In this document: piece by piece, positions 48,980 to 58,483 of the stretch
How positions within the stretch are numbered: position 1 is the first letter of the stretch
Layout: the number at the start of each line of letters is the position of its first letter
Source: Frateuria flava
Lineage (GTDB): Bacteria > Pseudomonadota > Gammaproteobacteria > Xanthomonadales > Rhodanobacteraceae
Length of the DNA stretch: 64,000 nucleotides
Direction: 5' to 3'
Assembly (NCBI RefSeq): GCF_017837635.1
Contig: NZ_JAGJRS010000003.1
Location: 62,001-126,000 of the forward strand
Translations under genes and position numbers: made by a program
The notes under the pieces: generated by a model
The model's database searches: none
What the model saw: only the letters and a program-made list of their open reading frames with translations
What the model was told of the DNA's origin: nothing

Positions 48980-50050
48980 TCAAGCCAGCCCGCGCGACGA
49001 GGCAAACGCCTCGAACCGCTCGATCACGTCGTCGACGTCGATCAGGCCCATCACGCCCGGCCGCTCGATCTTCGTACCCCAGGCCAGTTCGCTCGCCGGC
49101 TTGCCGAGGAAGCGACGCGCCGCCTCGTCGTACTTGTCCACGCACCAGGTCCGGTCCGAGTAGGGGCCGGAGCGGTTCGGGTTGCTTGCCGCATGCAGCC
49201 CCAGCACCCTGGTCCCGACGGCATTGGCCATGTGCATCGGGCCGGAATCGGGCGTGACCAGCAGCTGCGCCCGAGCGCACATGGCGAGCATCCGCTTGAG
49301 CGTGTCCTTGCCGGTAAGGTCCAGCGGCGGGTGCTTGCAGGCGGCCAGCACGGCATCGGCCATCGTTCGCTCGCCGGGAGACGGGCCGCCCACCAGTGCC
49401 ACGCGCCAGCCGCGCGCCAACGCGTGGTCGATCACCGCCGCGTAGCGCTCGGGATACCAGTTGCGCAGGGCATGGCTGGACGTGGGGCTGACCAGCAGCG
49501 TGGGCGTGTCGCCCGGGAGTTGTTCCTCGGCCCATGCGCGTGCTTCTTCGGGAATCGGGATATCCCAGCGCACCTGCGTCTGCTTCAGCCCCAGCGGCTC
49601 GCTGAAACTGCCGATGGCATCGAGCACGTGCTCGCCGGTGCGCGCCGGAATACGCTCGTTGATCACCAGGCTGTGCAGGTCTTTCGAGCGCGCGCGGTCG
49701 TAGCCCACGCGACGTGCGGCCCGCACGCCCAGGCTCAGCAGGTTCGAGCGTGCCGCCACTTGCATCTGCAGCAGCGCGTCGAAGCGCTGCCCGCGCAGCG
49801 CATGCCACACCGCGCGCATGCCCGCCCAGCCCGCTGCCTTGTCGAAGGTGACGAATTGCACCCCCTCGATATCGCCCACCAGCCGGCGCTCGAGCTTGCC
49901 CACTACCCAGGTCAGCGCCGTCTGCGGCCACGCCTGCTGCAACGTGCGCACCAGCGGTACAACGTGGGTGACATCGCCGATCGCCGAGGTGCGCAGCAGG
50001 CACAGCGAGGCGGGAGCGGGCAGGGGGCTTGGGCTAGAATCGACCGGCAT
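48980..50050 (-). CDS. Glycosyltransferase family 9 (LPS heptosyltransferase I-like)
   Basis: 356 aa GT-B enzyme. N terminus CLLRTSAIGDVTHVVPLVRT is the heptosyltransferase signature (xxxSAIGDV/H), with the donor-site region LLVSPTSSHALRNWYPERYA and VTPDSGPMHMANAVGTRVLG (D-S/T-G-P-M-H) in the C-terminal half. It is predicted to add heptose to Kdo or core heptose of lipopolysaccharide at the cytoplasmic face of the inner membrane. ATG 50050 gives the natural N terminus. Divergent from kdkA, 21 nt apart, which also acts on the inner core. Confidence 0.92.
   Translation of the reverse strand: MPVDSSPSPLPAPASLCLLRTSAIGDVTHVVPLVRTLQQAWPQTALTWVVGKLERRLVGDIEGVQFVTFDKAAGWAGMRAVWHALRGQRFDALLQMQVAARSNLLSLGVRAARRVGYDRARSKDLHSLVINERIPARTGEHVLDAIGSFSEPLGLKQTQVRWDIPIPEEARAWAEEQLPGDTPTLLVSPTSSHALRNWYPERYAAVIDHALARGWRVALVGGPSPGERTMADAVLAACKHPPLDLTGKDTLKRMLAMCARAQLLVTPDSGPMHMANAVGTRVLGLHAASNPNRSGPYSDRTWCVDKYDEAARRFLGKPASELAWGTKIERPGVMGLIDVDDVIERFEAFASSRGLA
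50035..50040 (+). promoter_or_regulatory. Candidate -10 (TAGAAT) for kdkA
   Basis: GGGCTAGAATCG, 32 nt before the first kdkA ATG, lying within the first codons of the divergent heptosyltransferase gene. No clear -35. Confidence 0.4.
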
Positions 50051-50071
50051 GAACGTCTCCTTCGACCGCAC

Positions 50072-50797
50072 ATGATGATGCAGGAGCAGATCCGCGAGGA
50101 AGCCGGCGGCAAGGTGCTGTTCGATGCCGCGCTGGCCGGCGTCGACGGCGACTGGTTCGACCCGGCCTTCTGGCGTGACCGCGGCGCGCTCCAGGTGCAA
50201 GGCGGAGGACGTGGCGGCGTTGCCATGATCGATACGCCGACCGGTGCGTGCGTGCTGCGCCATTACCATCGCGGCGGCCTGGTGGCACGCTTCAGCCGCG
50301 ACCGCTATCTGTGGACCGGCGAGGCGCACACGCGCAGCTTCGCCGAGTTCCGGCTGCTGGCCCATTGCGCCGGCCTGAAGCTCCCGGCGCCTGAACCGGT
50401 CGCCGCGCGCTTCTGCCGCCACGGCGTGTTCTACACCGCCGACCTGATTACCCGCCGTATCGACGACGCGCGCACGCTCGCGCAGTGCCTGGCGGACGGC
50501 CGCCTCGACGCGGACCTGGCGCGCGAAACCGGCGCGTTGGTCGCGCGCTTCCACCGCGAGGGGATCTGGCACGCGGACCTCAATGCGCACAACGTACTGG
50601 TCACCTCCGAGGCTCTCTACCTGATCGACTTCGATCGCGGCAGGCTGCGCGCGCCGGCCGAGGCCTGGCGGCTGGCGAACCTGGCCCGTTTGCGTCGTTC
50701 GCTGGTCAAGCTTGGCGCGATCGAGCGCATTGCGGACTTCCAGGCGGCCATCTGGGGACCGCTGGTCTACGGCTACGAAAGGACGCTGGGCGCATGA
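50072..50797 (+). CDS. kdkA: 3-deoxy-D-manno-octulosonic acid (Kdo) kinase
   Basis: 241 aa inner-membrane-associated, protein-kinase-like enzyme that phosphorylates Kdo at O-4 in heptose-poor or single-Kdo cores (Haemophilus, Vibrio, Xanthomonas relatives). Kinase features: VLRHYHRGG with the ATP lysine position replaced as in this family, catalytic loop WHADLNAHNVLV (near residue 165) and metal-binding DFDRGR. Three consecutive ATG codons (50072, 50075, 50078) could start it. A -10-like TAGAAT (50035-50040) sits inside the start of the divergent heptosyltransferase gene. Its stop overlaps the next gene (ATGA at 50794). Confidence 0.91.
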   Translation: MMMQEQIREEAGGKVLFDAALAGVDGDWFDPAFWRDRGALQVQGGGRGGVAMIDTPTGACVLRHYHRGGLVARFSRDRYLWTGEAHTRSFAEFRLLAHCAGLKLPAPEPVAARFCRHGVFYTADLITRRIDDARTLAQCLADGRLDADLARETGALVARFHREGIWHADLNAHNVLVTSEALYLIDFDRGRLRAPAEAWRLANLARLRRSLVKLGAIERIADFQAAIWGPLVYGYERTLGA

Positions 50798-51552
50798 ACT
50801 GGTCGTTGCGGTTTCTCGGTGTCGGCGCGGCGCATGCGGTGGAGCTAGGCTCCTCGGCGGCCGTACTCGAGCGTGACGGCCGGCCGATGCTGCTGATCGA
50901 CTGCGGTCCCGACACGCTGGATCGCTACCAGGCCGCCTTCGGCGAACTGCCGCGGGCGATCTACATCACCCACACCCACCTGGACCACGTCGGGGGGATG
51001 GAACGGCTGTTCACCCGGCTGTGGTTCGACGAAGCGTTGCGCGGCACTGTCCGTGTTTTCATCCATGCTGCGCTGGTGCCGTGGCTGCAGACGCGCGTGG
51101 CGGACTACCCCGGCGTGCTGGCCGAGGGCGGGGTGAACTTCTGGGAGGCATTCCGGCTGGTGCCGTGCAGCCGTGGCTTCTGGCTGGACGGGTGGTGGTT
51201 CGACGTGTTTCCCACCCGGCATCACCGGCCGAACACCTCTTTCGGCCTGGCGCTGCATGGAAGCTTCGTGTTCACCGGCGATACCCGGCCGGTGCCCGAG
51301 ATGCTTGCGCAATACGCGGCGGGCGATGAGCGCGTGCTGCACGACTGCGGGCTGGTCGGCAATCCCTCGCACAGCGGCGTGGACGACCTGGAGCGCGAAT
51401 ACGACGAAAGGCTGCGCCGACAGCTCGTGCTCTACCACTACGGCAGCGCCGCCGATGGGGAAGCGCTGCGCGCGCGGGGCTATGCGATCGCCCGAACCGG
51501 CGGCAGCCTCGAGCTGCCCCCGCCATCACCCCCGCAGCCGGACGCCGGCTGA
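50794..51552 (+). CDS. MBL-fold metallo-hydrolase
   Basis: 252 aa metallo-beta-lactamase-fold protein of the RNase Z/phosphodiesterase-like type. Metal site YITHTHLDHVGGME (HxHxDH), with further ligands in the FTGDTRPVPE and LVLYHYGSAADG regions. It opens LRFLGVGAAHAVELGSSAAV as in this subfamily. The hydrolysed substrate is unknown. It overlaps kdkA by 4 nt, so it is translationally coupled to an LPS-core gene. The C terminus is a Pro-rich tail. Confidence 0.88.
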   Translation: MNWSLRFLGVGAAHAVELGSSAAVLERDGRPMLLIDCGPDTLDRYQAAFGELPRAIYITHTHLDHVGGMERLFTRLWFDEALRGTVRVFIHAALVPWLQTRVADYPGVLAEGGVNFWEAFRLVPCSRGFWLDGWWFDVFPTRHHRPNTSFGLALHGSFVFTGDTRPVPEMLAQYAAGDERVLHDCGLVGNPSHSGVDDLEREYDERLRRQLVLYHYGSAADGEALRARGYAIARTGGSLELPPPSPPQPDAG

Positions 51553-51569
51553 CTCCGGCAGAAGCCCCG

Positions 51570-51614
51570 TGTGGGCGATGCTTTTGCCTGGGCAGGAGGA
51601 AAGCATCGCCCACA
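51570..51614. repeat. 15-bp perfect inverted repeat hairpin
   Basis: TGTGGGCGATGCTTT (51570-51584) and AAAGCATCGCCCACA (51600-51614), 15-nt loop that itself can pair CCTGGGCAGG. There is no T-run, so it may be a REP element or an mRNA 3'-end stabiliser rather than a terminator. Confidence 0.75.
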
Positions 51615-51698
51615 AGTGGGTCCGCCGGTTGTGTCGGCCGGGGGAGATCGCTATCCTTCCGCTTCTTTGCCAGCCCCCAGGGCCGGCAAGGAAGATCC

Positions 51699-51791
51699 GG
51701 AGAGGTGTCCGAGTGGTTGAAGGAGCACGCCTGGAAAGTGTGTATACGGCTTATCCCCGTATCGCGGGTTCGAATCCCGCCCTCTCCGCCA
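51699..51791 (+). tRNA. tRNA-Ser (anticodon GGA)
   Basis: 93 nt with encoded CCA and a long variable arm. Acceptor GGAGAGG/CCTCTCC, anticodon stem CACGC/GTGTG with loop CTGGAAA giving GGA, T arm GCGGG-TTCGAAT-CCCGC. Reads UCC/UCU codons. Its last 19 nt plus 3 following are repeated 184 nt downstream. Confidence 0.95.
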
Positions 51792-51978
51792 GTTGTGATG
51801 TGCGTGCCGGCTGAAAGCTGGCGCGAGTTTGAAAAGAAGCAGGAAGAGAGGGTGGGTGAGAACCCGCCCGGTTCGACGGATTCGCCGGGAGCGAATCCGG
51901 ACAGCCGAAGGCTGGCCCCGAGCGGAGCGAGGGGTGAGGCCCAGGACGGGCCGAACAATCCCGCCCTCTCCGCCAGTT
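51773..51978 (+). repeat. tRNA-Ser 3'-tail direct repeat and enclosed segment (rtT-like)
   Basis: AATCCCGCCCTCTCCGCCAG plus TT occurs at 51773-51794 (the tRNA-Ser 3' end) and again, identical over 22 nt, at 51957-51978. The 162 nt between are GC-rich with internal stem-forming pieces (GGGTGGGTGAGAACCCGCCC; GCCGAAGGCTGGC) and no credible gene. The 184-nt period and tRNA-tail unit resemble the tandem repeats after tRNA-Tyr in the E. coli tyrT (rtT) operon. The 4.5S RNA gene begins about 30 nt further on. Confidence 0.75.
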
Positions 51979-52007
51979 TCAAATAGGGCTTCCAGGCCCA
52001 CGTCCAT

Positions 52008-52117
52008 GGTGGCCCCGTCGGTCCCCCCGCGACGATAGTCCGCAAACCCCGCCAGGTCCGGAAGGAAGCAACGGTAGTGGATGATTCGGGTGCCGGGGTG
52101 TGGCTGGCGGGGCCGCC
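52008..52117 (+). ncRNA. ffs: Signal recognition particle 4.5S RNA
   Basis: About 110 nt. It contains the universal SRP domain IV sequence AGGTCCGGAAGGAAGCAACG and the matching GATTCGGGTGCCGGGGTGTG, with outer helix GGTGGCCCC/GGGGCCGCC closing the ends. It binds Ffh for co-translational membrane targeting. It is placed between tRNA-Ser and dnaX. The ends are judged from the closing helix. Confidence 0.93.
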
Positions 52118-52240
52118 GCCATTTCGGGGCTCCGACGCGCTCGGCTGACTTGCCGGCGTCGACTTGGCACAATCGGTTTCCGCCCCAAAGTCAGTGCTGA
52201 CTCAAGGGCCACCGCCCAGCCGCAGAACAGGCTCCAACGC

Positions 52241-53914
<1,674 letters not shown>

Positions 53915-53928
53915 GTGGAGCAGAAGTC

Positions 53929-54252
53929 ATGAGAGGCCAGATCGGTCAGCTGATGCAGCAGGCCCAGCGCATGCAGGAAGACATGAAGCGTGCGCAGGAC
54001 GAAATCGCGAAGATGGAAGTCACCGGCAGTGCCGGCGGCGGCCTGGTCACCGTGCTGATGACCGGCGCACACGAGGTGCGCCGCGTGCAGATCGACCGCA
54101 AGCTGTTCGCCGACGACCCGGAGATGGCCGAGGACCTGGTCGCCGCCGCCGTCAACGACGCGGTGAACAAGGTGGCCGAGGCCAGCCGCAACAAGCTCGG
54201 CGGCGTCACGGCGGGAATGAACCTGCCGGCCGGCTTCAAGATGCCGTTCTGA
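53929..54252 (+). CDS. ybaB: YbaB/EbfC family nucleoid-associated protein
   Basis: 107 aa DNA-binding dimer. [20 protein letters not shown] is the typical N-terminal helix, followed by the [21 protein letters not shown] core and C-terminal [12 protein letters not shown]. It lies 14 nt after dnaX and upstream of recR, the classic order. A GTGGAG ribosome site precedes ATG 53929. Confidence 0.95.
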   Translation: MRGQIGQLMQQAQRMQEDMKRAQDEIAKMEVTGSAGGGLVTVLMTGAHEVRRVQIDRKLFADDPEMAEDLVAAAVNDAVNKVAEASRNKLGGVTAGMNLPAGFKMPF

Positions 54253-54253
54253 A

Positions 54254-54352
54254 CGGGAATCGGGAACAGGGAATGGTGAATCATTCAAACGCGTCGCGCA
54301 GGCCAACGCTTGTGGCAATGACGATTGCCGATTCACCATTGACGATTCCCGG
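54254..54352. repeat. Nested inverted repeat (CGGGAATCG / AATGGTGAATC)
   Basis: Outer arms CGGGAATCG (54254-54262) and CGATTCCCG (54343-54351); inner arms AATGGTGAATC (54272-54282) and GATTCACCATT (54330-54340). It fills the gap between ybaB and recR and would form a long hairpin in a shared mRNA. Confidence 0.75.
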
Positions 54353-54358
54353 CCACTA

Positions 54359-54958
54359 ATGCCCGGCTCCCCCCTCCTGACCGACCTCATCGAGGCCTTG
54401 CGCTGCCTGCCCGGCGTGGGTGGCAAGAGCGCGCAGCGGATGGCTTTCCATCTGCTCGAGCGTGAGCGCACGCGCGGCCTGAAGCTCGCCGGCGTGCTGC
54501 GCGAGGCGATGGAACGGATCGGCAACTGCACGCGCTGCCGCAACTTCAGCGAGGAGCCGGTGTGCGCGCTGTGCGCCAGTGCCAGCCGCGACCGCCACGT
54601 GCTGTGCGTGGTCGAATCGCCGACCGACCTTGCCGCCATCGAACAGGCCACCGGCTACCGCGGGCAGTACTTCGTGCTGCTCGGGCGCCTGTCGCCGCTG
54701 GACGGGCTGGGCCCGGAAGAGCTCGGCCTGGCGCAGCTGAGCGCACGCCTGGGCGAGGGCGAGATCGAGGAGATGATCATCGCCACCAATCCGACCGTCG
54801 AAGGCGAGGCCACCGCGCACTACCTGGCGCAGTTGGCGCACGCCGGCGGCGTGAAGCCGACACGGCTGGCCCATGGCGTGCCGCTGGGTGGCGAACTGGA
54901 GTACGTCGACCGCGGCACGCTGGCGCATGCCTTCGGCAGCCGACAGGCGCTGGATTGA
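54359..54958 (+). CDS. recR: Recombination mediator RecR
   Basis: 199 aa. N-terminal helix-hairpin-helix ([19 protein letters not shown]), Cys4 zinc finger ([21 protein letters not shown]), Toprim domain ([26 protein letters not shown]) and the Walker-like C terminus with [20 protein letters not shown]. It works with RecO to load RecA at gaps. ATG 54359 follows the repeat with no Shine-Dalgarno; [20 protein letters not shown] is the normal N-terminal distance. Confidence 0.95.
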   Translation: MPGSPLLTDLIEALRCLPGVGGKSAQRMAFHLLERERTRGLKLAGVLREAMERIGNCTRCRNFSEEPVCALCASASRDRHVLCVVESPTDLAAIEQATGYRGQYFVLLGRLSPLDGLGPEELGLAQLSARLGEGEIEEMIIATNPTVEGEATAHYLAQLAHAGGVKPTRLAHGVPLGGELEYVDRGTLAHAFGSRQALD

Positions 54959-55351
54959 CCGGAGCAAGCGTGGCCTGCGTGGTGCCGGCCGAATAGCTGC
55001 GGCGTTACGGCTTGCCGGCCTGAACGCGATGGACCTGTCGCCGGCGGTCGCCGCTGCCGGCGAGCTGTGCGCCGTCAGCCTGCGCGGCGGCGGCGATCTG
55101 GTGGCGTGGGACCGCAGGGTCGGTGACGGGGCGCTGTTCCTGCAGCTGGTCGACGTCGCCGTGCGGCCCGCCGGCCGGCGGCGCGGCCTTGGCCGTCGGA
55201 TCATGGCTGCGTTGCTGCAGGACGTCCCGGGCGCGCGCCCGGCGGCGCGATCGTCACGCTGCTCGCCCACGGCGAAGGGACGAAGTTGTACGAGCAGTCC
55301 GGTTTCCGGCTGAGCGCGCCGCGCTCGCAGGGTATGCTGCCTGATCAGTGA
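54955..55351 (+). pseudogene. Frameshifted GNAT-family acetyltransferase remnant
   Basis: Three consecutive frames encode successive parts of one GNAT protein. From about 54955 (TTG) the reading is [13 protein letters not shown] up to TAG 54994-54996. From about 55000 another frame gives LRLAGLNAMDLSPAVAAAGE, then LVAWDRRVGDGALFLQLVDV and the acetyl-CoA site RPAGRRRGLGRRIMAALL. From about 55245 a third frame gives AIVTLLAHGEGTKLYEQSGF and RLSAPRSQGML to TGA 55349-55351. Both shifts are in the same sense, suggesting two indels. No intact product is possible, so it is a decayed gene between recR and HIT, unless the assembly is wrong. Confidence 0.78.
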
Positions 55352-55371
55352 ATCCACGCGAGGAATCAGGC

Positions 55372-55716
55372 ATGGGCGACACCATCTTCGGCAAGATCAT
55401 CCGCCGCGAGGTCCCGGCGGACATCGTCTTCGAGAACGACGACGTGCTGGGCTTCCGTGACTTGAACCCGCAGGCGCCGGTGCACGTGCTGTTCATCCCG
55501 AAGAAGGCGTTGCCCACGCTCGATGACGCCGGCCCCGGCGACGCCGAGTTGCTGGGCAAGCTGCAGCTCGCCGCGGCCGAGTACGCCAGGCAGGAGGGCC
55601 TTGCCGAGCAGGGCTACCGCACGGTGATCAACTGCAACGAGCATGGCGGGCAGACAGTGTTCCATCTGCACGTGCATCTGCTGGCTGGCCGCCGGCTGGG
55701 CTGGCCGCCCGGCTGA
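55372..55716 (+). CDS. HIT-family (histidine triad) nucleotide-binding protein
   Basis: 114 aa HINT-type hydrolase of purine nucleoside phosphoramidates and related nucleotides. N terminus DTIFGKIIRREVPADIVFE and the histidine triad HLHVHLLAG (HxHxH, near residue 105), ending in GWPPG. ATG 55372 is preceded by GAGGA at 7-nt spacing; an upstream GTG at 55348 lies in the end of the broken GNAT gene. Confidence 0.94.
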   Translation: MGDTIFGKIIRREVPADIVFENDDVLGFRDLNPQAPVHVLFIPKKALPTLDDAGPGDAELLGKLQLAAAEYARQEGLAEQGYRTVINCNEHGGQTVFHLHVHLLAGRRLGWPPG

Positions 55717-55722
55717 GCGGAT

Positions 55723-55782
55723 CCTGTAGGAGCGCACCCCGTGCGCGACCGCTCGCGCACGGCAGGCGCTTCCACAGGGAAA
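55723..55782. repeat. AGGAGCGC-type palindromic repeat, degenerate copy
   Basis: CCTGTAGGAGCGCACCCCGT, then GCGCGACCGCTCGCGCACGG and CAGGCGCTTCCACAGG. Same family as 23930 and 30355, with a degraded right arm. Confidence 0.65.
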
Positions 55783-55805
55783 GCGCACGGCGCTGTATTG
55801 ACGGC

Positions 55806-55842
55806 AACGAAAACGCCGGCCCTGGGCCGGCGTCTTCGTGAA
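55806..55842 (-). terminator. Intrinsic terminator of the Slp gene
   Basis: Stem ACGCCGGC (55813-55820) and GCCGGCGT (55826-55833), extended by CGAA/TTCG. On the minus strand it is followed by TTTTCGTTG just after the slp stop. It also lies after HIT on the plus strand. Confidence 0.7.
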
Positions 55843-55853
55843 TGCAACCGCGC

Positions 55854-56453
55854 TTACTTGTGCGCCGGTTTCGGTGCCGGCGCCGGCGGCGGGCGCACGA
55901 TGATCACGCGCGGGCGATTCCAGAACGGATCGCCCCACGGGCCCCAGTACGAGGGGCCCCAGCCCGGGCCCCAGAACGGGTCGTAGTAGCCCGGCGGGTA
56001 GCGCACCGTGACCGGGCGCTTGGGCCACAGGTAGACCACGTCGGCCGCCACGCGCGGATAGGCGTAGTCGTACTCGCCCACCTTCTTCGTCACGGTGCCC
56101 TGCAGCGTGCCCGTGACGGTCAGCTCGCGGCCGCGGGTGAACACCTCGGGGTCGTAGAAGCCTTCATGGCAGGCAACGAAACGGCCCTCGGTCGCCCCGC
56201 TGGTATCGGACTCCGGGCGCGCCTGCTTGTCCAGCGGGCGCGACAGCAGGTAGAAGCAGGTCTCCTGCGGTCCCGGCTCGGTCTTGATGATCTCGCCACC
56301 CCAGCGCACCTTCGCGCCGCCGGCACCGCCCTGCTGGGCGCCCGCCGTGCTCACGTCGGAGTAGGTGCCCTGCAACGGCTGGGGCACCGTTGCACAGGCG
56401 GTCAGCAGGCCGAAGGCGGTGGCCAGGGCCAGAGGGCGGTAAGGAAAGGACAT
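55854..56453 (-). CDS. Slp-family outer membrane lipoprotein
   Basis: 199 aa. A lipoprotein signal ends GLLTAC (Cys near residue 20). The Slp core includes VRWGGEIIKTEPGPQETCFY and LLSRPLDKQARP, with GRFVACHEGFYDPEVFTRGR downstream. The C terminus is a striking Trp/Tyr/Pro/Gly-rich segment (YYDPFWGPGWGPSYWGPWG). Slp lipoproteins are stress/stationary-phase outer-membrane proteins of unclear biochemical role. ATG 56453 has GGGAGA 6 nt upstream; upstream frame to 56504 is not needed. Next on the same strand after the transglutaminase operon, 47 nt away. Confidence 0.9.
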   Translation of the reverse strand: MSFPYRPLALATAFGLLTACATVPQPLQGTYSDVSTAGAQQGGAGGAKVRWGGEIIKTEPGPQETCFYLLSRPLDKQARPESDTSGATEGRFVACHEGFYDPEVFTRGRELTVTGTLQGTVTKKVGEYDYAYPRVAADVVYLWPKRPVTVRYPPGYYDPFWGPGWGPSYWGPWGDPFWNRPRVIIVRPPPAPAPKPAHK

Positions 56454-56500
56454 GGCGGTTCTCCCTGGGGCAGCGACCGCCCCGGCGGCCGCATGGATGT

Positions 56501-58483
56501 TCATTTGACCACGCGCCGCGGCCGGAATTCCCGTACCGCCCGCTGGAACTCCTTGAGCAGTTCAGGCACCGGTTCGTCGTGCGCATAGCGCAGTTCAAGG
56601 TAGCGGTTCATCAGTTGCTCCAGCTCTGCGCGTTGCGCCGGCAGCGCCCGCGCGGCGCGGCGCAGGTAATGCTGCGGTCCCTCGCCGCGACGGCGCGTGA
56701 TGCCGGCGCGTGCGAGCCTGGCCTCCAGCCGGCGCAGCGCCTGGCGCAACGGCTCGGGCCGTTCACGCCGCCACAACGCCCAGCCGGTGCCGATCGCCAC
56801 GAACAACGCGGTGCCGATCGCCAGCAGCATGCCCAGCATCGCCGTGCCCGTGTCGCGGATGCCGAACGGGGTCAGCAGGCCGCGCTGGCGCAACGCATCG
56901 AACCCGATAACACCCTGGGCCCACCAGTGGTTGACCACGTCCCAACGGTTGCGCAGCGAGGCCAGCCAACCGGAGTCCGTCCAGCCGAGCTGGTCGCCGG
57001 CCGCCGCCGCGGCGCCCAGGCTGACGCGCTCGGGTCGTACCGCGGCGGTGGGATCGACGCGCACCCAGCCGCGACCTTCCAGCCACACTTCGCTCCATGC
57101 ATGCGCATCGGACTGGCGAACCAGCAGGTAGTTGCCCAGCGGATTCCAGTAGCCGCCCTGGTAACCGGTGACCACGCGCGCGGGAATCCCCGCGGCCCGC
57201 ATCAGCACGGTGAAGGACGATGCGTAGTGCTCGCAGAAGCCCTCGCGCGTGCCGAACAGGAAGTCGTCCACCGCGTTGCGGCCCAACGGCGCCGGCGCCA
57301 GCGTGTAGCGGAAACCACCGTCGTGGAACAAGGCCAGTGCCGCGCGAACGATGGCCTGCTCGTCGCCGCCGTAGCGTGTGCGCCATTGCGCGGCCAGCGC
57401 GTGCGTGCGCGGATTGAATCCCTGCGGCAGGCGCAAGGCCAGTTCCCTGGCGCCCGCGGGCAGGCTGGCCTGGAGGCGGTAGTAGAGCGCCGAGCGCACG
57501 GTGTAGTGGAGTGACTCGCGCACCGGTTTGTCGCTGAAGACTTCGCGGTCCGCGCTGAGCTGTGCGTCCGCTGGCGCCGTCAGCGGCACATCCAGCGCGG
57601 GCAGGACGGTGCGGTGGGTCGGCTCCAGATCGATCTCGTAGCGGCTGGTGGCCCTCGCCTCCAGCGTTTCCAGGGGCCGGGCCTGGCCGTCGGCGCGGCG
57701 CAGGTCGGCATGTTCCCAGGTGCGCCCGTCGTACAGCCACATGACGTACGCGCGGAAGTAGCGCAGCTCCGGTGCCGGAGCGGGGCCGTCGAAGCTGACC
57801 CGCATGGCGGGGCGGTCGTCGGTCAGCAGCTCGGTGAAGTTCCCCGGCGACATGCGGTCGCTGAGGCCGGTCCGGGCCTCCGGGCTGTTGGCCGCTCCCC
57901 ACAGCGGCGAACTCAGTCGGGGCACCAGCGCGAAGGCCAGCAGCGCCAACGGTACGGCGGCTGCAAGCAGGGCCAGCCCCGGCAGCAGCGCGCGTGGCAG
58001 GTTTGTCGGCGCCTGCGCCGGCTCCAGCGCACGCAAGGTGGCCAGGGCGGGCAGCAGACCCAAGGCGACCACGAACGTGGCCACGAGGCCCTGGTCGAAC
58101 AGCAGCGCAGCCATCAGGCCGAAACAGGCGAAGCTCACCCCGACCCTGGCGTCGCGGGGCGTTTCGCTTTCCAGCAGTTTCAGCACCAGCAGACCGACAG
58201 CCAGCGCCGAACCGGGTTGCTGCCCGAAGATGGTGCCGTAGGTGAAGACGACCGCCACCGCCAGCAGAGCCAGCAAGGGCAGCTTGAGCAGCGCTGGCGG
58301 GCGCGCGCCATGCCGGCGGCGTTGCCACCAGCGAAGCGCGAGCACCAGCGCCAGCCCAGCCACCAGCCACCAGGGCAGATGCGAGGCGTGCACGCCCAGC
58401 ACGCAGGTCATGGTCAGGCATAGCAGGTCGAATGCGCGGCCATCCAGCGTGGCTTCGCTCGGGGGACGCATCGCGCCGATCAT
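56501..58483 (-). CDS. tgpA: DUF3488/transglutaminase-like membrane protein (TgpA family)
   Basis: 660 aa. About seven N-terminal TM helices (residues 15-190), a periplasmic transglutaminase-like domain and a final TM near 545-570 with a cytoplasmic tail. The catalytic triad is visible: Cys in GTREGFCEHYASSF, His in SDAHAWSEVWLEG, Asp in VRVDPTAAV. P. aeruginosa TgpA is an essential protein of this layout; substrates are unknown. ATG 58483 overlaps the DUF58 stop by 4 nt, making a coupled moxR-DUF58-tgpA operon. Confidence 0.93.
   Translation of the reverse strand: MIGAMRPPSEATLDGRAFDLLCLTMTCVLGVHASHLPWWLVAGLALVLALRWWQRRRHGARPPALLKLPLLALLAVAVVFTYGTIFGQQPGSALAVGLLVLKLLESETPRDARVGVSFACFGLMAALLFDQGLVATFVVALGLLPALATLRALEPAQAPTNLPRALLPGLALLAAAVPLALLAFALVPRLSSPLWGAANSPEARTGLSDRMSPGNFTELLTDDRPAMRVSFDGPAPAPELRYFRAYVMWLYDGRTWEHADLRRADGQARPLETLEARATSRYEIDLEPTHRTVLPALDVPLTAPADAQLSADREVFSDKPVRESLHYTVRSALYYRLQASLPAGARELALRLPQGFNPRTHALAAQWRTRYGGDEQAIVRAALALFHDGGFRYTLAPAPLGRNAVDDFLFGTREGFCEHYASSFTVLMRAAGIPARVVTGYQGGYWNPLGNYLLVRQSDAHAWSEVWLEGRGWVRVDPTAAVRPERVSLGAAAAAGDQLGWTDSGWLASLRNRWDVVNHWWAQGVIGFDALRQRGLLTPFGIRDTGTAMLGMLLAIGTALFVAIGTGWALWRRERPEPLRQALRRLEARLARAGITRRRGEGPQHYLRRAARALPAQRAELEQLMNRYLELRYAHDEPVPELLKEFQRAVREFRPRRVVK

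Noticed and set aside
51773-51978. Integrative element attachment site (attL/attR) at tRNA-Ser
   Set aside because: Only 162 nt lie between the copies and there is no integrase or cargo; the rtT-like interpretation fits better, though a scar of a deleted element cannot be excluded.
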